A stretch of 64,000 bases of DNA from DASUPK01 sp963736685 (GCA_963736685.1 CAVTPZ010000014.1:1-64000); one strand, 5' to 3'. Positions 13,782 through 23,690 are shown, numbered from the stretch's first letter. Numbers and translations: made by a program. The notes: a model not told the origin generated them from the sequence alone.

Positions 13782-15548
13782 TTAGGACACGACGCCCGCG
13801 TGAGCGATTCGGTCCGTGAGCTGAGCTCGTTCGCCCGCCAGGCGCGTGCTCGACTCGTAGTCGCCCGCCTTCTGCGCGGCTGCGATGCCGTCCTCCAGGC
13901 GCTGCTGCTCCAGCAGGTCGAAGTTGAGCTGCATCGCGCTCTCCGACGCAGGCTCGCTCTCGGCCCGCATGACGAGCTCCGTGATCAGGGAGGTGAGCGC
14001 CGCATCGTCCCGAGGCAGGCCCTTCATCGGATCCACCAGATGGGTCCGCAGCCACGCCAGCGCCGGCCGCCCCGACGGCGAGAGATGCTCCTCCGTCAGC
14101 CGGTCGATGAACCCCTGCCCGGCCTCTGGCCGGGAGATGCACATCGCCAGCAGCGCCCGCTCGCGCGTCTCGCGCGGCGTCAGCGAGACCGCGACCGGCT
14201 TGGCCGGCTTCGCGCCATTCCCTTCGCCGGGCGGAGCTGCGGGAGCGTCCGGGGCCGACCGCACGCGTGCCAGCACCAGACTCGCATCGGTGTCGAGCCG
14301 GTCCGCCACCTTCCGCACCAGCTCGTCGAACCCGAGCGCCGTCTCCCCCATCGCCTTCAGCACCGGGCCCACCTCTTCCAGCACCCGCTCCCGCCCGGTG
14401 ACCGAACCGAGGTCGCCGCGCCCGAGCGCAACATCCACCCGGAAGCTCGGCAGATCGATCGCCCCCTCCACCAGCTTCATGAACCGTTCCTCCGACCCGT
14501 CCTTGAGCATGTCGGCCGGGTCCTCCCCCTCCGGCATCGCCGCCACCCGCAGCTCGAGGCTCTTTCCGCCCGCCACCTTCTGCGCGCGGATCATCGCGTC
14601 CGCGCCGGCCCGGTCAGCGTCGAGCGCCAGCACGACGGACTCGGTCTGGCCGGCGAGCATGGTCACCTGCTCCGGCGTGATCGCTGTCCCCATGATCGCC
14701 ACGGCCTCCTCCACCCCGGCCTGGTGCAGTGCCAGCACGTCGGTGTACCCCTCCACCACGATCGCTCGGCGCGCCTTTGCGATCGGCCCGCGCGCGCGGT
14801 CGATTCCGTAGAGCGTGTGGCTCTTCCGGTAGAGCTCGCCCTCGGGCGAGTTCAGGTACTTCGGCTTGGAGTCCGGGCTGAGCGCCCGAGCGCCGAAACC
14901 CAGCACCCGCCCACGGTGATCGCGAATCGGAAACGTGATCCGGCTCCGGAACCGGTCGTAGTGCCCGCCCTGCCGTCCCTTCTGGATCAGGCCGGCGGCG
15001 AGCAGCTCATCGAGCTTGAACCCCGCCCGCTGGCTCCCGGTGAGAACCTGGTCCCAGGGGCTCGGCGCCATCCCCACCCCGAACCGCCGCAGCACGTCCT
15101 CGCTCAGACCCCGCTGCTCCAGATACTGCCGGGCCTTACCCGCCTTCGGCGACTCCCACAGATAGCGCTCGTAGAACTTCGCGGTCCGCTCGAGCAGCTC
15201 CCAGAGCCGGGCCTTCCGGCGCCGCCTCTCCTCGGCCTGCGGATCCTCGTCCTCCCTCTCGATCTCGACGCCGTAGCGCTCCCCCAGCGACTCGACCGCC
15301 TCGGGAAAGGTCAGCCCTTCCTTCTCCTCCACGAACCGGAACACGTCCCCGCTCGCCTCGCAGCCGAAGCAGTAGTAGAGCTTGTCGCGGGGATTGACCT
15401 TGAACGACGGCGTCCGCTCGTCGTGGAACGGGCAATTGCCCCAGTAGTCCTGTCCCCGCTGCTGAAGCTCGGTGTAGGCGGAGACGATCTCGAGAATGTC
15501 GGCGGCGTCCTTGACCCGGTCCTTGCTCTCGTTCGTGAACTTCGCCAT
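13782..15548 (-). CDS. dnaG: DNA primase
   Basis: 588 residues. Synthesises the RNA primers for replication with the replicative helicase. The N-terminal zinc-binding domain has ligands Cys39, His42, Cys60 and Cys63 (CPFH...CFGC). The catalytic core contains the Toprim motifs EGYTD and DADRAG. The C-terminal region (from about 400) is the helicase-interacting part with low conservation. It is the third gene of a ppdK-dgt-dnaG unit: it starts 9 bases after the dgt stop. The pairing of dgt with dnaG is common in actinobacteria. Confidence 0.97.
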   Translation of the reverse strand: MAKFTNESKDRVKDAADILEIVSAYTELQQRGQDYWGNCPFHDERTPSFKVNPRDKLYYCFGCEASGDVFRFVEEKEGLTFPEAVESLGERYGVEIEREDEDPQAEERRRRKARLWELLERTAKFYERYLWESPKAGKARQYLEQRGLSEDVLRRFGVGMAPSPWDQVLTGSQRAGFKLDELLAAGLIQKGRQGGHYDRFRSRITFPIRDHRGRVLGFGARALSPDSKPKYLNSPEGELYRKSHTLYGIDRARGPIAKARRAIVVEGYTDVLALHQAGVEEAVAIMGTAITPEQVTMLAGQTESVVLALDADRAGADAMIRAQKVAGGKSLELRVAAMPEGEDPADMLKDGSEERFMKLVEGAIDLPSFRVDVALGRGDLGSVTGRERVLEEVGPVLKAMGETALGFDELVRKVADRLDTDASLVLARVRSAPDAPAAPPGEGNGAKPAKPVAVSLTPRETRERALLAMCISRPEAGQGFIDRLTEEHLSPSGRPALAWLRTHLVDPMKGLPRDDAALTSLITELVMRAESEPASESAMQLNFDLLEQQRLEDGIAAAQKAGDYESSTRLAGERAQLTDRIAHAGVVS

Positions 15549-15557
15549 CGATCCAAT

Positions 15558-16580
15558 CTATTGCCGGGCGACCAGCTGGTCGTACGTGCTCAGGCAGAAA
15601 CGGTCGGTCATTCCGGCGATGTAGTCGGTCACGCGTTGCACCGGGCCGGCCTCCGGGTCGGTCGCGGGCACCTCGTCCAGGTTCGCCAGGTAGTGGTCGA
15701 AGAGAGTTCGCAGCGCCAGCCTCGCCTTCTCCTGCTCCGCGCGCGCCTCCTCCCCCAGATAGACCCGCTCGAACATGAACTTCCGCAACCGCAGCATCGC
15801 CCCGCCTACCTCATCGCTCTGCGCGATGTCGCCCTCCGCGCGTGAGCGCTCCACCATGTCCTGCACGAGCCGGTCGATCCGCTCGGCTCCCGTCTCCCCG
15901 AGCAGCTCGATCTGTTCCGCGGGCAGATCGGCCTCCTCGATGATCCCTGCGCGCAGCGCGTCGTCGATGTCGTGGTTGATGTACGCAACGCGGTCGACGA
16001 TCCGCACCACCCGCCCCTCCAGGGTTGCCGGCTTCTGCGATCCGGTGTGATTCAGGATCCCGTCTCGGACCTGCTCGGTCAGGTTGAGGCCCCGTCCGTC
16101 GCTCTCCAAATCGTCCACCACCCGCAGGGAGTGCTCGTTGTGGCGGAACCGCATCCCATGCTCCCGCAGGGCATCGTCGAGCACCTCCTCACCGATATGC
16201 CCGAAGGGCGGATGCCCGAGATCGTGACCCAGCCCTATCGCCTCGGTCAGGTCCTCATTCAGCGCCAACGCCCGAGCGACAGTCCGCGAGATGAAGCAGG
16301 CCTCGAGCGTGTGGGTCAGCCGCGTCCGGTAGTGATCCCCCTCCGGCGCCACGAAGACCTGCGTCTTGTGCTTGAGCCGCCGAAAGGCCTTGGAGTGCAC
16401 GATCCGGTCCCGGTCGCGCTGGAACGGCGTCCGCACCGGGCTGTCCGCTTCGGGCACTCGCCGTTGCGCCGGATACGACGGCGTTGCGAGCTCCCACAGG
16501 AACTCGGACTCCGATGCACGGATGCGCTCCTCGAAGGCGCCGATGGCCTCGGGCGCGGTCTCGATTCGTCTTGCGCTCAC
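15558..16580 (-). CDS. dgt: dGTPase-like deoxynucleotide triphosphohydrolase
   Basis: 340 residues. Hydrolyses dNTPs to nucleosides and triphosphate, helping to control nucleotide pools. The HD metal-binding residues are seen in RLTHTLE, GLGHDLGHPPFGHIGE and a later DRVAYINHDIDDA. The N-terminal RTPFQRDRDRIVHSKAFRRLKHKTQVF motif is diagnostic for the dGTPase family. Its start overlaps the ppdK stop by four bases, indicating translational coupling. Confidence 0.95.
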   Translation of the reverse strand: MSARRIETAPEAIGAFEERIRASESEFLWELATPSYPAQRRVPEADSPVRTPFQRDRDRIVHSKAFRRLKHKTQVFVAPEGDHYRTRLTHTLEACFISRTVARALALNEDLTEAIGLGHDLGHPPFGHIGEEVLDDALREHGMRFRHNEHSLRVVDDLESDGRGLNLTEQVRDGILNHTGSQKPATLEGRVVRIVDRVAYINHDIDDALRAGIIEEADLPAEQIELLGETGAERIDRLVQDMVERSRAEGDIAQSDEVGGAMLRLRKFMFERVYLGEEARAEQEKARLALRTLFDHYLANLDEVPATDPEAGPVQRVTDYIAGMTDRFCLSTYDQLVARQ

Positions 16581-19303
16581 CCTTCGATGTTCTCAGCCGC
16601 GGCGGCCTGAGCCGCGGCGACGCGGGCGATCGGAACCCGGTACGGCGAACAGCTCACGTAGTCCAGGCCGCTGTGGTGGAAGAAGGCCACGCTCTGCGGA
16701 TCGCCGCCGTGCTCGCCACAGATCCCAAGATGAATGTCGGGGTTCCCCTCACGCCCCCGGGCGACGCCCATGCGGACGAGCTCGCCCACCCCGGGCTCGT
16801 CGATCGTCTCGAACGGGCTCCGGTCGAGAATTCCCTGCCCGAGATACGCGCCGATGAACCGGCCCTCGACGTCGTCCCGCGACAGCCCGATGGTGGTCTG
16901 CGTCAGGTCGTTCGTACCGAAGCTGAAGAAGTCCGCATGCTTGGCGATCCTCTCCGCGATCAGGCAGGCGCGCGGAAGCTCGAGCATCGTCCCCACCGAG
17001 TAGGGAACCTCGTGCCCCACCTCCTCCTGCGCGGCGTTTGCCGCCCTGACCAGGATCTCCCGCACGTGCTCCAACTCGGTCTCGTACGCGATCAGCGGGA
17101 GCATGATCTCGACGTGCGGCTTCTCCTCGCTCTCGCCGACGGCCGCCGCCTGGATGATCGCCCTCACCTGCATCTCGTAGAGCGGCGGATAGAGGATCGC
17201 GAGCCGCGACCCTCGCGTTCCCAGCATCGGATTTGCCTCGTGCAGGTCATGCACGAGCGCGAGCCTGTGACGGGCCAGCTCGATCTCCTCATCGGTGGCG
17301 CCCTTGCTCTCCAGCTCCTCCAGCTCCCGCTGGAAATGCTCCACCGGCAGGAACTCGTGGAGCGGCGGGTCGAGCAGGCGAATCGTCACCGGCAGGCCGG
17401 TCATCTCTCTGAAGATCCCCTCGAAGTCCGCTCTCTGCAGCTCCTGGAGGGCCGCGAGAGCCGAGCGAAACCGATCGTCGACCGGCGTGGGCGGTGCGTC
17501 GTGGCCGACCACGATCCGGCCCTGTTCGACGTGGGCACGCCGCCACTCCTCCGCGGCCACGAACATGTCCTTCACCAGCCGGTCGCGGTCCGCGCCGAAG
17601 AACATGTGCTCCGTGCGGCACAGCCCGATGCCCTGTGCGCCGAATGACCGGGCCCGCGCGGCATCGGCGGGCGCGTCCGCATTCGCGCGTACGTCCAGCC
17701 TGCGTAGCTCATCGGCCCAGCCGAGCACGGTCCTGAACTCCTCGGTGATCCCCGGGGTCACCAACGGGACGTCGTCCAGGGTGATCGCCCCGGTGGACCC
17801 GTCGATCGCGATCGCCTGCCCGCTCCGCAGCTCATGCCCGTTCACGCTGATCACCCCTCTGCCCAGATCGATGTCGAGATCCGAGGCTCCGCAGATACAC
17901 GGCCGGCCCATGCCGCGCGCGACCAATGCGGCGTGCGAGGCCTTGCCCCCCTCGGACGTCAGGATCCCCCGCGCGGCGGCGAACCCCGCCACGTCCTCTG
18001 CCTCCGTGAACGGCCTGACCAGGATCACGTCGTCGCCGGCGCCGCCGCGCTCGACGGCCTCGGTTGCCGTGAAGACGATCGCGCCCTTGGCGGCCCCAGG
18101 GGAGGCGGCCACCCCACGGGCCAGAACCTCGTAGTCGTGGGCGGGGTCGAAGGTGGGATGCAGCAATGCGTCGAGCTTCCCGGCGTCGATCGTGAGCAGC
18201 GCCGGCCCGGGCTCCAGCAGCCCCTCGCGCACCGCGTCGACGACGAACCGAACTGCCGCCTGGGCGGGACGCTTGGCGTTCCGGGTCTGAAGCAGATAGA
18301 GCCGCCCCTGCTCGACGGTGAACTCGACGTCCTGCATGTCCCCGAAGTGGCGCTCGAGCGTTCGCAGCGAGTCGATCAGCTCCCGGTGGGCCTCGGGCAT
18401 CATCTCCGCCATCTCGTCGAGGCCCTGGGTGTTGCGCACTCCCGAGACCACGTCCTCACCCTGCGCGTTGATGAGGAAATCGCCCGACGGCTCGGGAGCG
18501 CCAGTGATCTCGTCCCGTGTGAAGGCCACTCCGGATCCCGAGTCATCACCCCGGTTGCCGAAGACCATCTGCTGGACGTTGACCGCGGTCCCCCAGCGCT
18601 CGGGGATCCCGTTCAGATGCCTGTACTCGACCGCGCGGTGTCCGTTCCAGGAGCCGAAGACCGCCTGGATGGACGCGTCGAGCTGCGCCCGGGGATCCTC
18701 GGGGAACTCGTCCCCGGTCTCCTCCCGGTAGATCTCTCGAAACTGATCGGTGAGCCGTTGCAGGTCATCGACGTCGAGGTCGGTGTCGAGCTCCACCCCG
18801 CGGTCTCGCTTCACCGCCGCGATCGCATCCTCGTAACGGTCGCCGGGAATACCCCGGACCACGTTGCCGAACATCTGGGTCAGGCGCCGGTAGGAGTCGC
18901 GCGCGAAGCGCTCGTCTCCGGTCCTCTCCGCGAGGCCCGCCACGGAGCGGTCGTTGAGGCCGAGATTGAGAACGGTGTCGAGCATGCCGGGCATCGAGAC
19001 CCTCGCTCCGGAGCGGACCGAGACCAGCAGCGGATCCTCAGCGTCGCCGAGGGTGCGGCCGGCAAGGCGCTCGAGCCGTTCGAGGGCCTCATTCACCTGA
19101 CCGTCGAGCCCCGGGGGTTTCTCCCCTCCGGCATCCATGTAGGCGACACAGGCCTCGGTCGAAACCGTGAAGCCGGCGGGCACACGCTCCTCGCCCAGCA
19201 CCTGCGTCATCTCAGCGAGGTTGGCTCCCTTGCCCCCGAGCAGATTGCGCATCTCACGCGACCCCTCAGAGAAGTCGTACACGTACTTTGGTTGCGCTGC
19301 CAC
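16577..19303 (-). CDS. ppdK: Pyruvate, phosphate dikinase
   Basis: 908 residues. Interconverts pyruvate, ATP and phosphate with phosphoenolpyruvate, AMP and pyrophosphate in central carbon metabolism. The N-terminal ATP-grasp domain has GGKGANLAEM. The swivelling phosphohistidine domain has GGKASHAALVARGMGRPCI with His457 as phosphate carrier. The C-terminal PEP/pyruvate barrel contains GLCRTEHMFF and SFGTNDLTQ, with a Cys-containing GICGEHGGDP near the end. Full length for the family. First gene of the ppdK-dgt-dnaG unit. Confidence 0.97.
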   Translation of the reverse strand: MAAQPKYVYDFSEGSREMRNLLGGKGANLAEMTQVLGEERVPAGFTVSTEACVAYMDAGGEKPPGLDGQVNEALERLERLAGRTLGDAEDPLLVSVRSGARVSMPGMLDTVLNLGLNDRSVAGLAERTGDERFARDSYRRLTQMFGNVVRGIPGDRYEDAIAAVKRDRGVELDTDLDVDDLQRLTDQFREIYREETGDEFPEDPRAQLDASIQAVFGSWNGHRAVEYRHLNGIPERWGTAVNVQQMVFGNRGDDSGSGVAFTRDEITGAPEPSGDFLINAQGEDVVSGVRNTQGLDEMAEMMPEAHRELIDSLRTLERHFGDMQDVEFTVEQGRLYLLQTRNAKRPAQAAVRFVVDAVREGLLEPGPALLTIDAGKLDALLHPTFDPAHDYEVLARGVAASPGAAKGAIVFTATEAVERGGAGDDVILVRPFTEAEDVAGFAAARGILTSEGGKASHAALVARGMGRPCICGASDLDIDLGRGVISVNGHELRSGQAIAIDGSTGAITLDDVPLVTPGITEEFRTVLGWADELRRLDVRANADAPADAARARSFGAQGIGLCRTEHMFFGADRDRLVKDMFVAAEEWRRAHVEQGRIVVGHDAPPTPVDDRFRSALAALQELQRADFEGIFREMTGLPVTIRLLDPPLHEFLPVEHFQRELEELESKGATDEEIELARHRLALVHDLHEANPMLGTRGSRLAILYPPLYEMQVRAIIQAAAVGESEEKPHVEIMLPLIAYETELEHVREILVRAANAAQEEVGHEVPYSVGTMLELPRACLIAERIAKHADFFSFGTNDLTQTTIGLSRDDVEGRFIGAYLGQGILDRSPFETIDEPGVGELVRMGVARGREGNPDIHLGICGEHGGDPQSVAFFHHSGLDYVSCSPYRVPIARVAAAQAAAAENIEG

Positions 19304-19332
19304 CCTCGTTCGCCTGACTATAGGCTCACGGC

Positions 19333-20091
19333 GTGGCCGAGACGGCGCTGATCACAGGAGCATCATCCGGCATCGGCGAGGAATTCGCACGCCAGCTGGC
19401 GGCGCGCGGCCACGACCTGATCCTGGTCGCCCGCCGGAAGGACCGCCTCGAGAAGCTCGCCGACGAACTGCCCACCAACGCCACGGCGATCGAGTGCGAC
19501 CTCGCCACCGAGGCCGACGAGCTCGCGGGCAAGGTGGATGGACACGGCCTGCAGGTCGACCTCCTGGTCAACAACGCGGGCTTCGGCCTCCGAGGCCCCG
19601 TCCTCGATCTCGATCCCAAGCGCGAGGCCGAGATGGTCCGGGTCAACTGCGAGGCGGTCGTCACGCTCACCCATGCCTTCGTCCCTGGCATGGTCGGGCG
19701 CGGACGAGGCGGCCTGATCACCGTCGCCAGCACCGCCGGCATGCAGCCCCTCCCCTATGAGGCGACCTACGGCGCCACCAAGGCCTTCGCGATCTCCTTC
19801 ATGGAGGCCCTCTGGATGGAGCTGCGCGGCAGCGGCGTGACGATCACGGTGGTCAACCCCGGCCCGGTGAAGACCGAGTGGCAGGAGGTCGCCGGCCACA
19901 CCGCGGACACGCCTCTGCCACCCGGCATGATCAGCGCCGAGCAATGCGTCAAGGATGCCCTCCGCGCTTACGACGCCAAGAAGCGATCGGTGGTCACCGG
20001 CCGCTTCTTCCCCTGGTTCATGCGCGCCAGCAAGGCGCCGAAGGGCGTCAAGCTCCGCGTCGCGGAGCGGATGTACCGCCCGCCGAGCTAG
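19333..20091 (+). CDS. Short-chain dehydrogenase/reductase (SDR)
   Basis: 252 residues, GTG start. Nucleotide site TGASSGIG, structural NNAG, active site Ser in TVASTAG and YGATK. The sequence resembles the SDR subgroup with VARRKDRLEKLADEL, which likes NADP. Possible substrates are steroid- or lipid-like ketones, but this cannot be decided. Divergent from ppdK with 29 bases between starts, so both promoters must lie in or around that short gap. It converges with recO, overlapping by four bases. Confidence 0.88.
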   Translation: MAETALITGASSGIGEEFARQLAARGHDLILVARRKDRLEKLADELPTNATAIECDLATEADELAGKVDGHGLQVDLLVNNAGFGLRGPVLDLDPKREAEMVRVNCEAVVTLTHAFVPGMVGRGRGGLITVASTAGMQPLPYEATYGATKAFAISFMEALWMELRGSGVTITVVNPGPVKTEWQEVAGHTADTPLPPGMISAEQCVKDALRAYDAKKRSVVTGRFFPWFMRASKAPKGVKLRVAERMYRPPS

Positions 20092-20807
20092 GCCGCGGCC
20101 CGCAGGTGCACATGGGCGTGGTGCTCCAGCGTCTCCGTGATCGCGCGGTCGGCCTGTGCCGCGACACGGCGTTCGGCCTCAGGCGCGTCCGACAGCGGGC
20201 GCGCCAGCGCATCGACCATGAAGCGGTGCGCCTCCTCGCTGAACGCGAATCCGCCGCCCTCGCAGCTCGCGCAGACCACCCCGCCGGCGGAGCCGGAGAA
20301 GGCGGCCAGGTGCTCGGCCTCCCCGCAGCTGGCGCAGCTCGCCAGCTCCGGTGAGAAGCCGGCCGCGAGAGCCAGCTTGAGCCGAAAGGCCAGCGCGGCC
20401 CCGGGAGCGCTGGCCGACTCGGGGTCGGCGTCGAGCAGCCCCAGGTAGTTGCAGAGCAGGTTGTAGGCGGCGTCGTTCGGCTCGCCGGAGTCGAGCAACC
20501 GCAGCACCGCATCGCAGGCCCGCCCCGCCGATCCGAGCGCCGGCCCGTTCGAGCGCAGCGTCCCGTGGCCGTCGACCGTGGAGGCGCCGGTCACGGTGAA
20601 TAGATCGCCCCGCCCTTCATAGAGGACGAGATTGAGCCGGAAGAACGGCTCCAGCCGGCCCCCGAACCGCGACTTCGGCCGCCGCGAACCCTTTGCGATC
20701 GCCCCGATCCGCCCGCGGGTCGCGGAGTAAAGATGAACGATCCGGTCGGCCTCGCCGTAGCGGATGCTCCGCAGCACGACCGCCTCGGTCTTGAAGTTCC
20801 CGGGCAT
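20088..20807 (-). CDS. recO: DNA repair protein RecO
   Basis: 239 residues. Acts in the RecFOR pathway, loading RecA onto SSB-coated gaps. The N-terminal OB fold reads TEAVVLRSIRYGEADRIVHLYSATRGRIGAIAKGSRRPKSRFGGRLEPF. A helical domain follows, with a four-cysteine zinc site (CASCGEAEHLAAFSG...VCASC). Length and order are typical. Last gene of a long minus-strand run (mutM, P1 peptidase, recO). Confidence 0.93.
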   Translation of the reverse strand: MPGNFKTEAVVLRSIRYGEADRIVHLYSATRGRIGAIAKGSRRPKSRFGGRLEPFFRLNLVLYEGRGDLFTVTGASTVDGHGTLRSNGPALGSAGRACDAVLRLLDSGEPNDAAYNLLCNYLGLLDADPESASAPGAALAFRLKLALAAGFSPELASCASCGEAEHLAAFSGSAGGVVCASCEGGGFAFSEEAHRFMVDALARPLSDAPEAERRVAAQADRAITETLEHHAHVHLRAAA

Positions 20808-20846
20808 GGCCCACTGACGTTGCCGAACGCTCCGGACGAGTTTTGG

Positions 20847-21782
20847 TCAGCGTGACTGCCGCACCGCGTCCCGGATCGCGGCCGCCACCACCGTGGACGC
20901 CGCGACGCCGACCTGCATCGAGCCGTACTCCCGCATCTCGCCCTCCCCGGACGCCAGGCAGAACACTATGTCGCCGTCGACCGGGGTGAAGGTCGGGTCC
21001 ACCGCGCGCGCAATCCCGGCGATCGCCGCCCGGGCGACGACCGTGCACTCGGTCTTCGTGAGCGCCGCGTCGGTGCAGACGCAGGCGAGCGTCGTGTTGC
21101 CCTCGGGCGCAGCCCGGTACTCCGGAGCGCGCTCCAACGCGACGAGGTGATCCGCGCCGCGCAGCATCTGGCCGTCGTCCCCGACCGGCCCGACGAGCAG
21201 GGAACCGTCCTCGGCGATCACGTCGCCGGCCGCGTTCACCGCCGCGACTGCGGCCACCGTTTCCCCCGCGCCCGTCCTGATCGCGGCGTAGCCGAACCCG
21301 CCCGCGGACCCTCGCTCCCGCCCCAGCACCTTCGCAACGGTCGCGCCGGTCCCGACGCCGACCGCCCCTCTCTCCGGCACCCCACCCTCTGCGTGCTCGC
21401 AGGCCGCATAGCCCTCCTCCGGCCCGGGCCGCGCCTTCGGATCTCCCGTCCCAAGGTCGTAGATCACGGCGCTCGGGACCAGCGGCACCCGGCCGAACGG
21501 CGTCCAGTAGCCCATCTCATGCTGCTCCAGCCAGCGCGCGACGCCGTCGGCGGCGGCCAGCCCGAACGCGCTCCCGCCGGTGAGCAGCACGGCGCTCGCT
21601 TCTCCCGAACGCGACAGGGGACTGAGCGTGTCCGACTCGCGCGTCCCCGGTCCCCCGCCCTGCACCCAGATCCCTCCCCTCGTGCCAGGTGGGGGAAGCA
21701 CGACGCTGCATCCGGTCACGCCCTCCGGGTCGGACCAGTGCCCGACCGAGAATCCGTCCGGAAGTGGCTGAGGCTCGCTCAC
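20847..21782 (-). CDS. P1-family (DmpA-like) peptidase
   Basis: 311 residues counted from GTG at 21782, which overlaps the mutM stop in a GTGA. The longer open frame to 21908 lies over mutM and is rejected. N-terminal-nucleophile hydrolases of this family self-cleave and remove N-terminal residues from small peptides or amides. Typical features are VTGCSVVLPP, LTGGSAFGLAAADGVARWLEQ, YAAIRTGAGETVAAVAAVNAAGDV and the probable nucleophile region GNTTLACVCTDA. Substrate not known. Confidence 0.85.
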   Translation of the reverse strand: MSEPQPLPDGFSVGHWSDPEGVTGCSVVLPPPGTRGGIWVQGGGPGTRESDTLSPLSRSGEASAVLLTGGSAFGLAAADGVARWLEQHEMGYWTPFGRVPLVPSAVIYDLGTGDPKARPGPEEGYAACEHAEGGVPERGAVGVGTGATVAKVLGRERGSAGGFGYAAIRTGAGETVAAVAAVNAAGDVIAEDGSLLVGPVGDDGQMLRGADHLVALERAPEYRAAPEGNTTLACVCTDAALTKTECTVVARAAIAGIARAVDPTFTPVDGDIVFCLASGEGEMREYGSMQVGVAASTVVAAAIRDAVRQSR

Positions 21783-22714
21783 CGTGCCTTCGCCCTGGCC
21801 CTGCGCCGCGGGCGCTTGCGCAGCCGCTCCTGGCACACCGGGCAGTAGTAGGTCGACCGGCCCGTGACCACGATCCGCTGGATCACGCCGCCGTCGTCGC
21901 GCAGGCAATCCTCCCCCTCCCGGGTGTGAACCAGGAACTCGTCCTGCATCGAGCCGCGGTCCCCGCGGGCGTCGCGATAGTCGTCGATGCTGGCGCCACC
22001 GTGGTCGAGGCCGGCCTCGAGCGCCCCGACGATCCCCTCGACCAGTCGCTCGGCGTGCTCGAGCTTCATCGATCCCGCCGGAGAGAGCGGATGGAGCCTC
22101 GCCCGCCAGAGCGCCTCGTCGGCGTAGATGTTCCCGATGCCCGCGACCCTCGTCTGGGTGAGCAGAAACGACTTGAGCGGGGCCTTGCGGTCCTTCGCCA
22201 GTTCCAGCAGACGCTCGGGTGTGAGCTCGCCCGAGAGCGGCTCGACGCCGAGCCGGCTCGCGAAGAAGTCGTTGAGCTGATCACCGGCATCGAGCACGAC
22301 CGCCTGCCCGAAGCGCCGCACATCGGTGAACACCAGCGTGCGCCCGTCATCCAGCTCGAAGCGGGCCCGGACGTGGCTCGGCTCCGGCGCCGCCTCGTAG
22401 AGGCGCGGACCGCCGAGCCGTTCGCTCTTCATCAGGTCCGCGGTCTCGCCCTGATCGGAGTCGCGCAGCAGGAGGTTGCCCGTCATCCGCAGGTGCATGG
22501 CCAGCGTGCGCCCACCCTCCAGGCCGATCAGCAGGTACTTCCCGCGCCGGGCAACGGCCGTCACCTCCCTGCCAGTGACCGCGCGCTCGAGGGCGCCGGG
22601 CGGCTCCGGCCGCGTCAGACGCTCGTCGAGAACCGACGCAGCCTCGATCCGCTTTCCGACCAGCTCGGGTTCGAGCTGGCGGCGAACCGTCTCGACCTCG
22701 GGCAACTCGGGCAT
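21779..22714 (-). CDS. mutM: Formamidopyrimidine-DNA glycosylase (Fpg/MutM)
   Basis: 311 residues. Excises oxidised purines such as 8-oxoguanine and nicks the site. The N terminus MPELPEVETVRRQL supplies the catalytic Pro2 and Glu3, followed by RRGKYLL and the H2TH region (GIGNIYADEALWRARLHPL). The C-terminal zinc finger is unusual: the second pair CPVC is intact, but the first reads CLRDDGG where CLRCGG-type is expected, so one zinc ligand is missing. Either a neighbouring Asp takes over or the finger is zinc-less. It follows xerD by 10 bases. Confidence 0.93.
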   Translation of the reverse strand: MPELPEVETVRRQLEPELVGKRIEAASVLDERLTRPEPPGALERAVTGREVTAVARRGKYLLIGLEGGRTLAMHLRMTGNLLLRDSDQGETADLMKSERLGGPRLYEAAPEPSHVRARFELDDGRTLVFTDVRRFGQAVVLDAGDQLNDFFASRLGVEPLSGELTPERLLELAKDRKAPLKSFLLTQTRVAGIGNIYADEALWRARLHPLSPAGSMKLEHAERLVEGIVGALEAGLDHGGASIDDYRDARGDRGSMQDEFLVHTREGEDCLRDDGGVIQRIVVTGRSTYYCPVCQERLRKRPRRRARAKAR

Positions 22715-22724
22715 GCACCCAAGG

Positions 22725-23690
22725 CTATTGAGCCAGGTGCGCCCTCGGGTGAGCCTTGAAGTAGGCCTCCTTCAGCTCCTCGCCCGAGAGATGGGTGTAG
22801 AGCTGGGTGGTCGAGAGGTCGGCATGGCCGAGCATCTCCTGGACCGAACGCAGGTCGCATCCGCCGGAGAGCAGATGTGTTGCGAAGGAGTGGCGCAGGG
22901 TGTGCGGACTCATCCGGTCGCCGAGCCCGGCGGACTCGGCGTGTCGCAGGACGATCTTGTAGAGGCCCTGGCGGGTGAGCGGCCCGCCTCGGAAGTTGAC
23001 GAAGAGCTTGCGCTCGTCATTGGAGCGCACCAGCTCGGGCCTGGCGCTTCGCAGGTAGACCCGGACCGCCGCGATCGCCTTGCCGCCGACGGGCACCAAA
23101 CGCTCCTTGGATCCCTTGCCCCGCGCCCTGACGATCCCGTGCTCGAGATCCACGTCCGAGATCTCCAGCGAGATCGTCTCGGACGCACGCAGTCCGGACG
23201 CGTACATCACCTCGAGCAGCGCGCGGTCGCGCACCGTCACCGCGTCATCGCCGCGCGGCTGGGCGAGCAGACGCTGGACCTCCCCGTAGCTGAGGACCTC
23301 CGGAAGCTTCTTGCCGCGACGCGGCGTCTCGAGCCTCGCCGCCGGATCGTCCTGGACCTCCTCCTCCCGGCGCAGGTGCCGGTAGAAGGAGCGCAGGCAG
23401 GCCGCCTTGCGGTTGACCGTCGCGGTCGAGCAGGGCGCCCGTCCGTTGCCGTCACCCTTGGCGACGTCGGCGAGGAAGTCGGAGAGGTCCGAGGGCTCGG
23501 CGGCGGTCGCGTCCCGGTCGCGCTCAGCCAGGAAGCGGCCGAATTGGAGCAGGTCGGTTCGGTAGGCGGCCAGTGTGTTGCGCGAGAGGCCGCGCTCGAA
23601 CTCCAGATGAGCGAGGAAGTCGAGCACCAGCGCCTCGTAGCGCTCGGATGGTTGAGCCTCCGTGGGTCGTTCGGGCGCGATGGTGGCCAT
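22725..23690 (-). CDS. xerD: Tyrosine recombinase XerD
   Basis: 321 residues. Resolves chromosome dimers at dif together with XerC. The N-terminal SAM-like domain contains RGLSRNTLAAYRTDLLQFGRFL. The catalytic domain has GLRASE (first Arg), HTLRHSFATHLLSGGCDLRSVQEMLGHADLSTTQLYTHL (His, Arg, His and the Tyr nucleophile). Genomic position next to nudix and pyrG matches the actinobacterial order (M. tuberculosis Rv1699-Rv1701), which supports XerD rather than a mobile integrase. Confidence 0.95.
   Translation of the reverse strand: MATIAPERPTEAQPSERYEALVLDFLAHLEFERGLSRNTLAAYRTDLLQFGRFLAERDRDATAAEPSDLSDFLADVAKGDGNGRAPCSTATVNRKAACLRSFYRHLRREEEVQDDPAARLETPRRGKKLPEVLSYGEVQRLLAQPRGDDAVTVRDRALLEVMYASGLRASETISLEISDVDLEHGIVRARGKGSKERLVPVGGKAIAAVRVYLRSARPELVRSNDERKLFVNFRGGPLTRQGLYKIVLRHAESAGLGDRMSPHTLRHSFATHLLSGGCDLRSVQEMLGHADLSTTQLYTHLSGEELKEAYFKAHPRAHLAQ

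Noticed and set aside
13740..15845. 701-codon open frame on the plus strand
   Set aside because: Antisense to dnaG, which has its zinc ligands and Toprim motifs.
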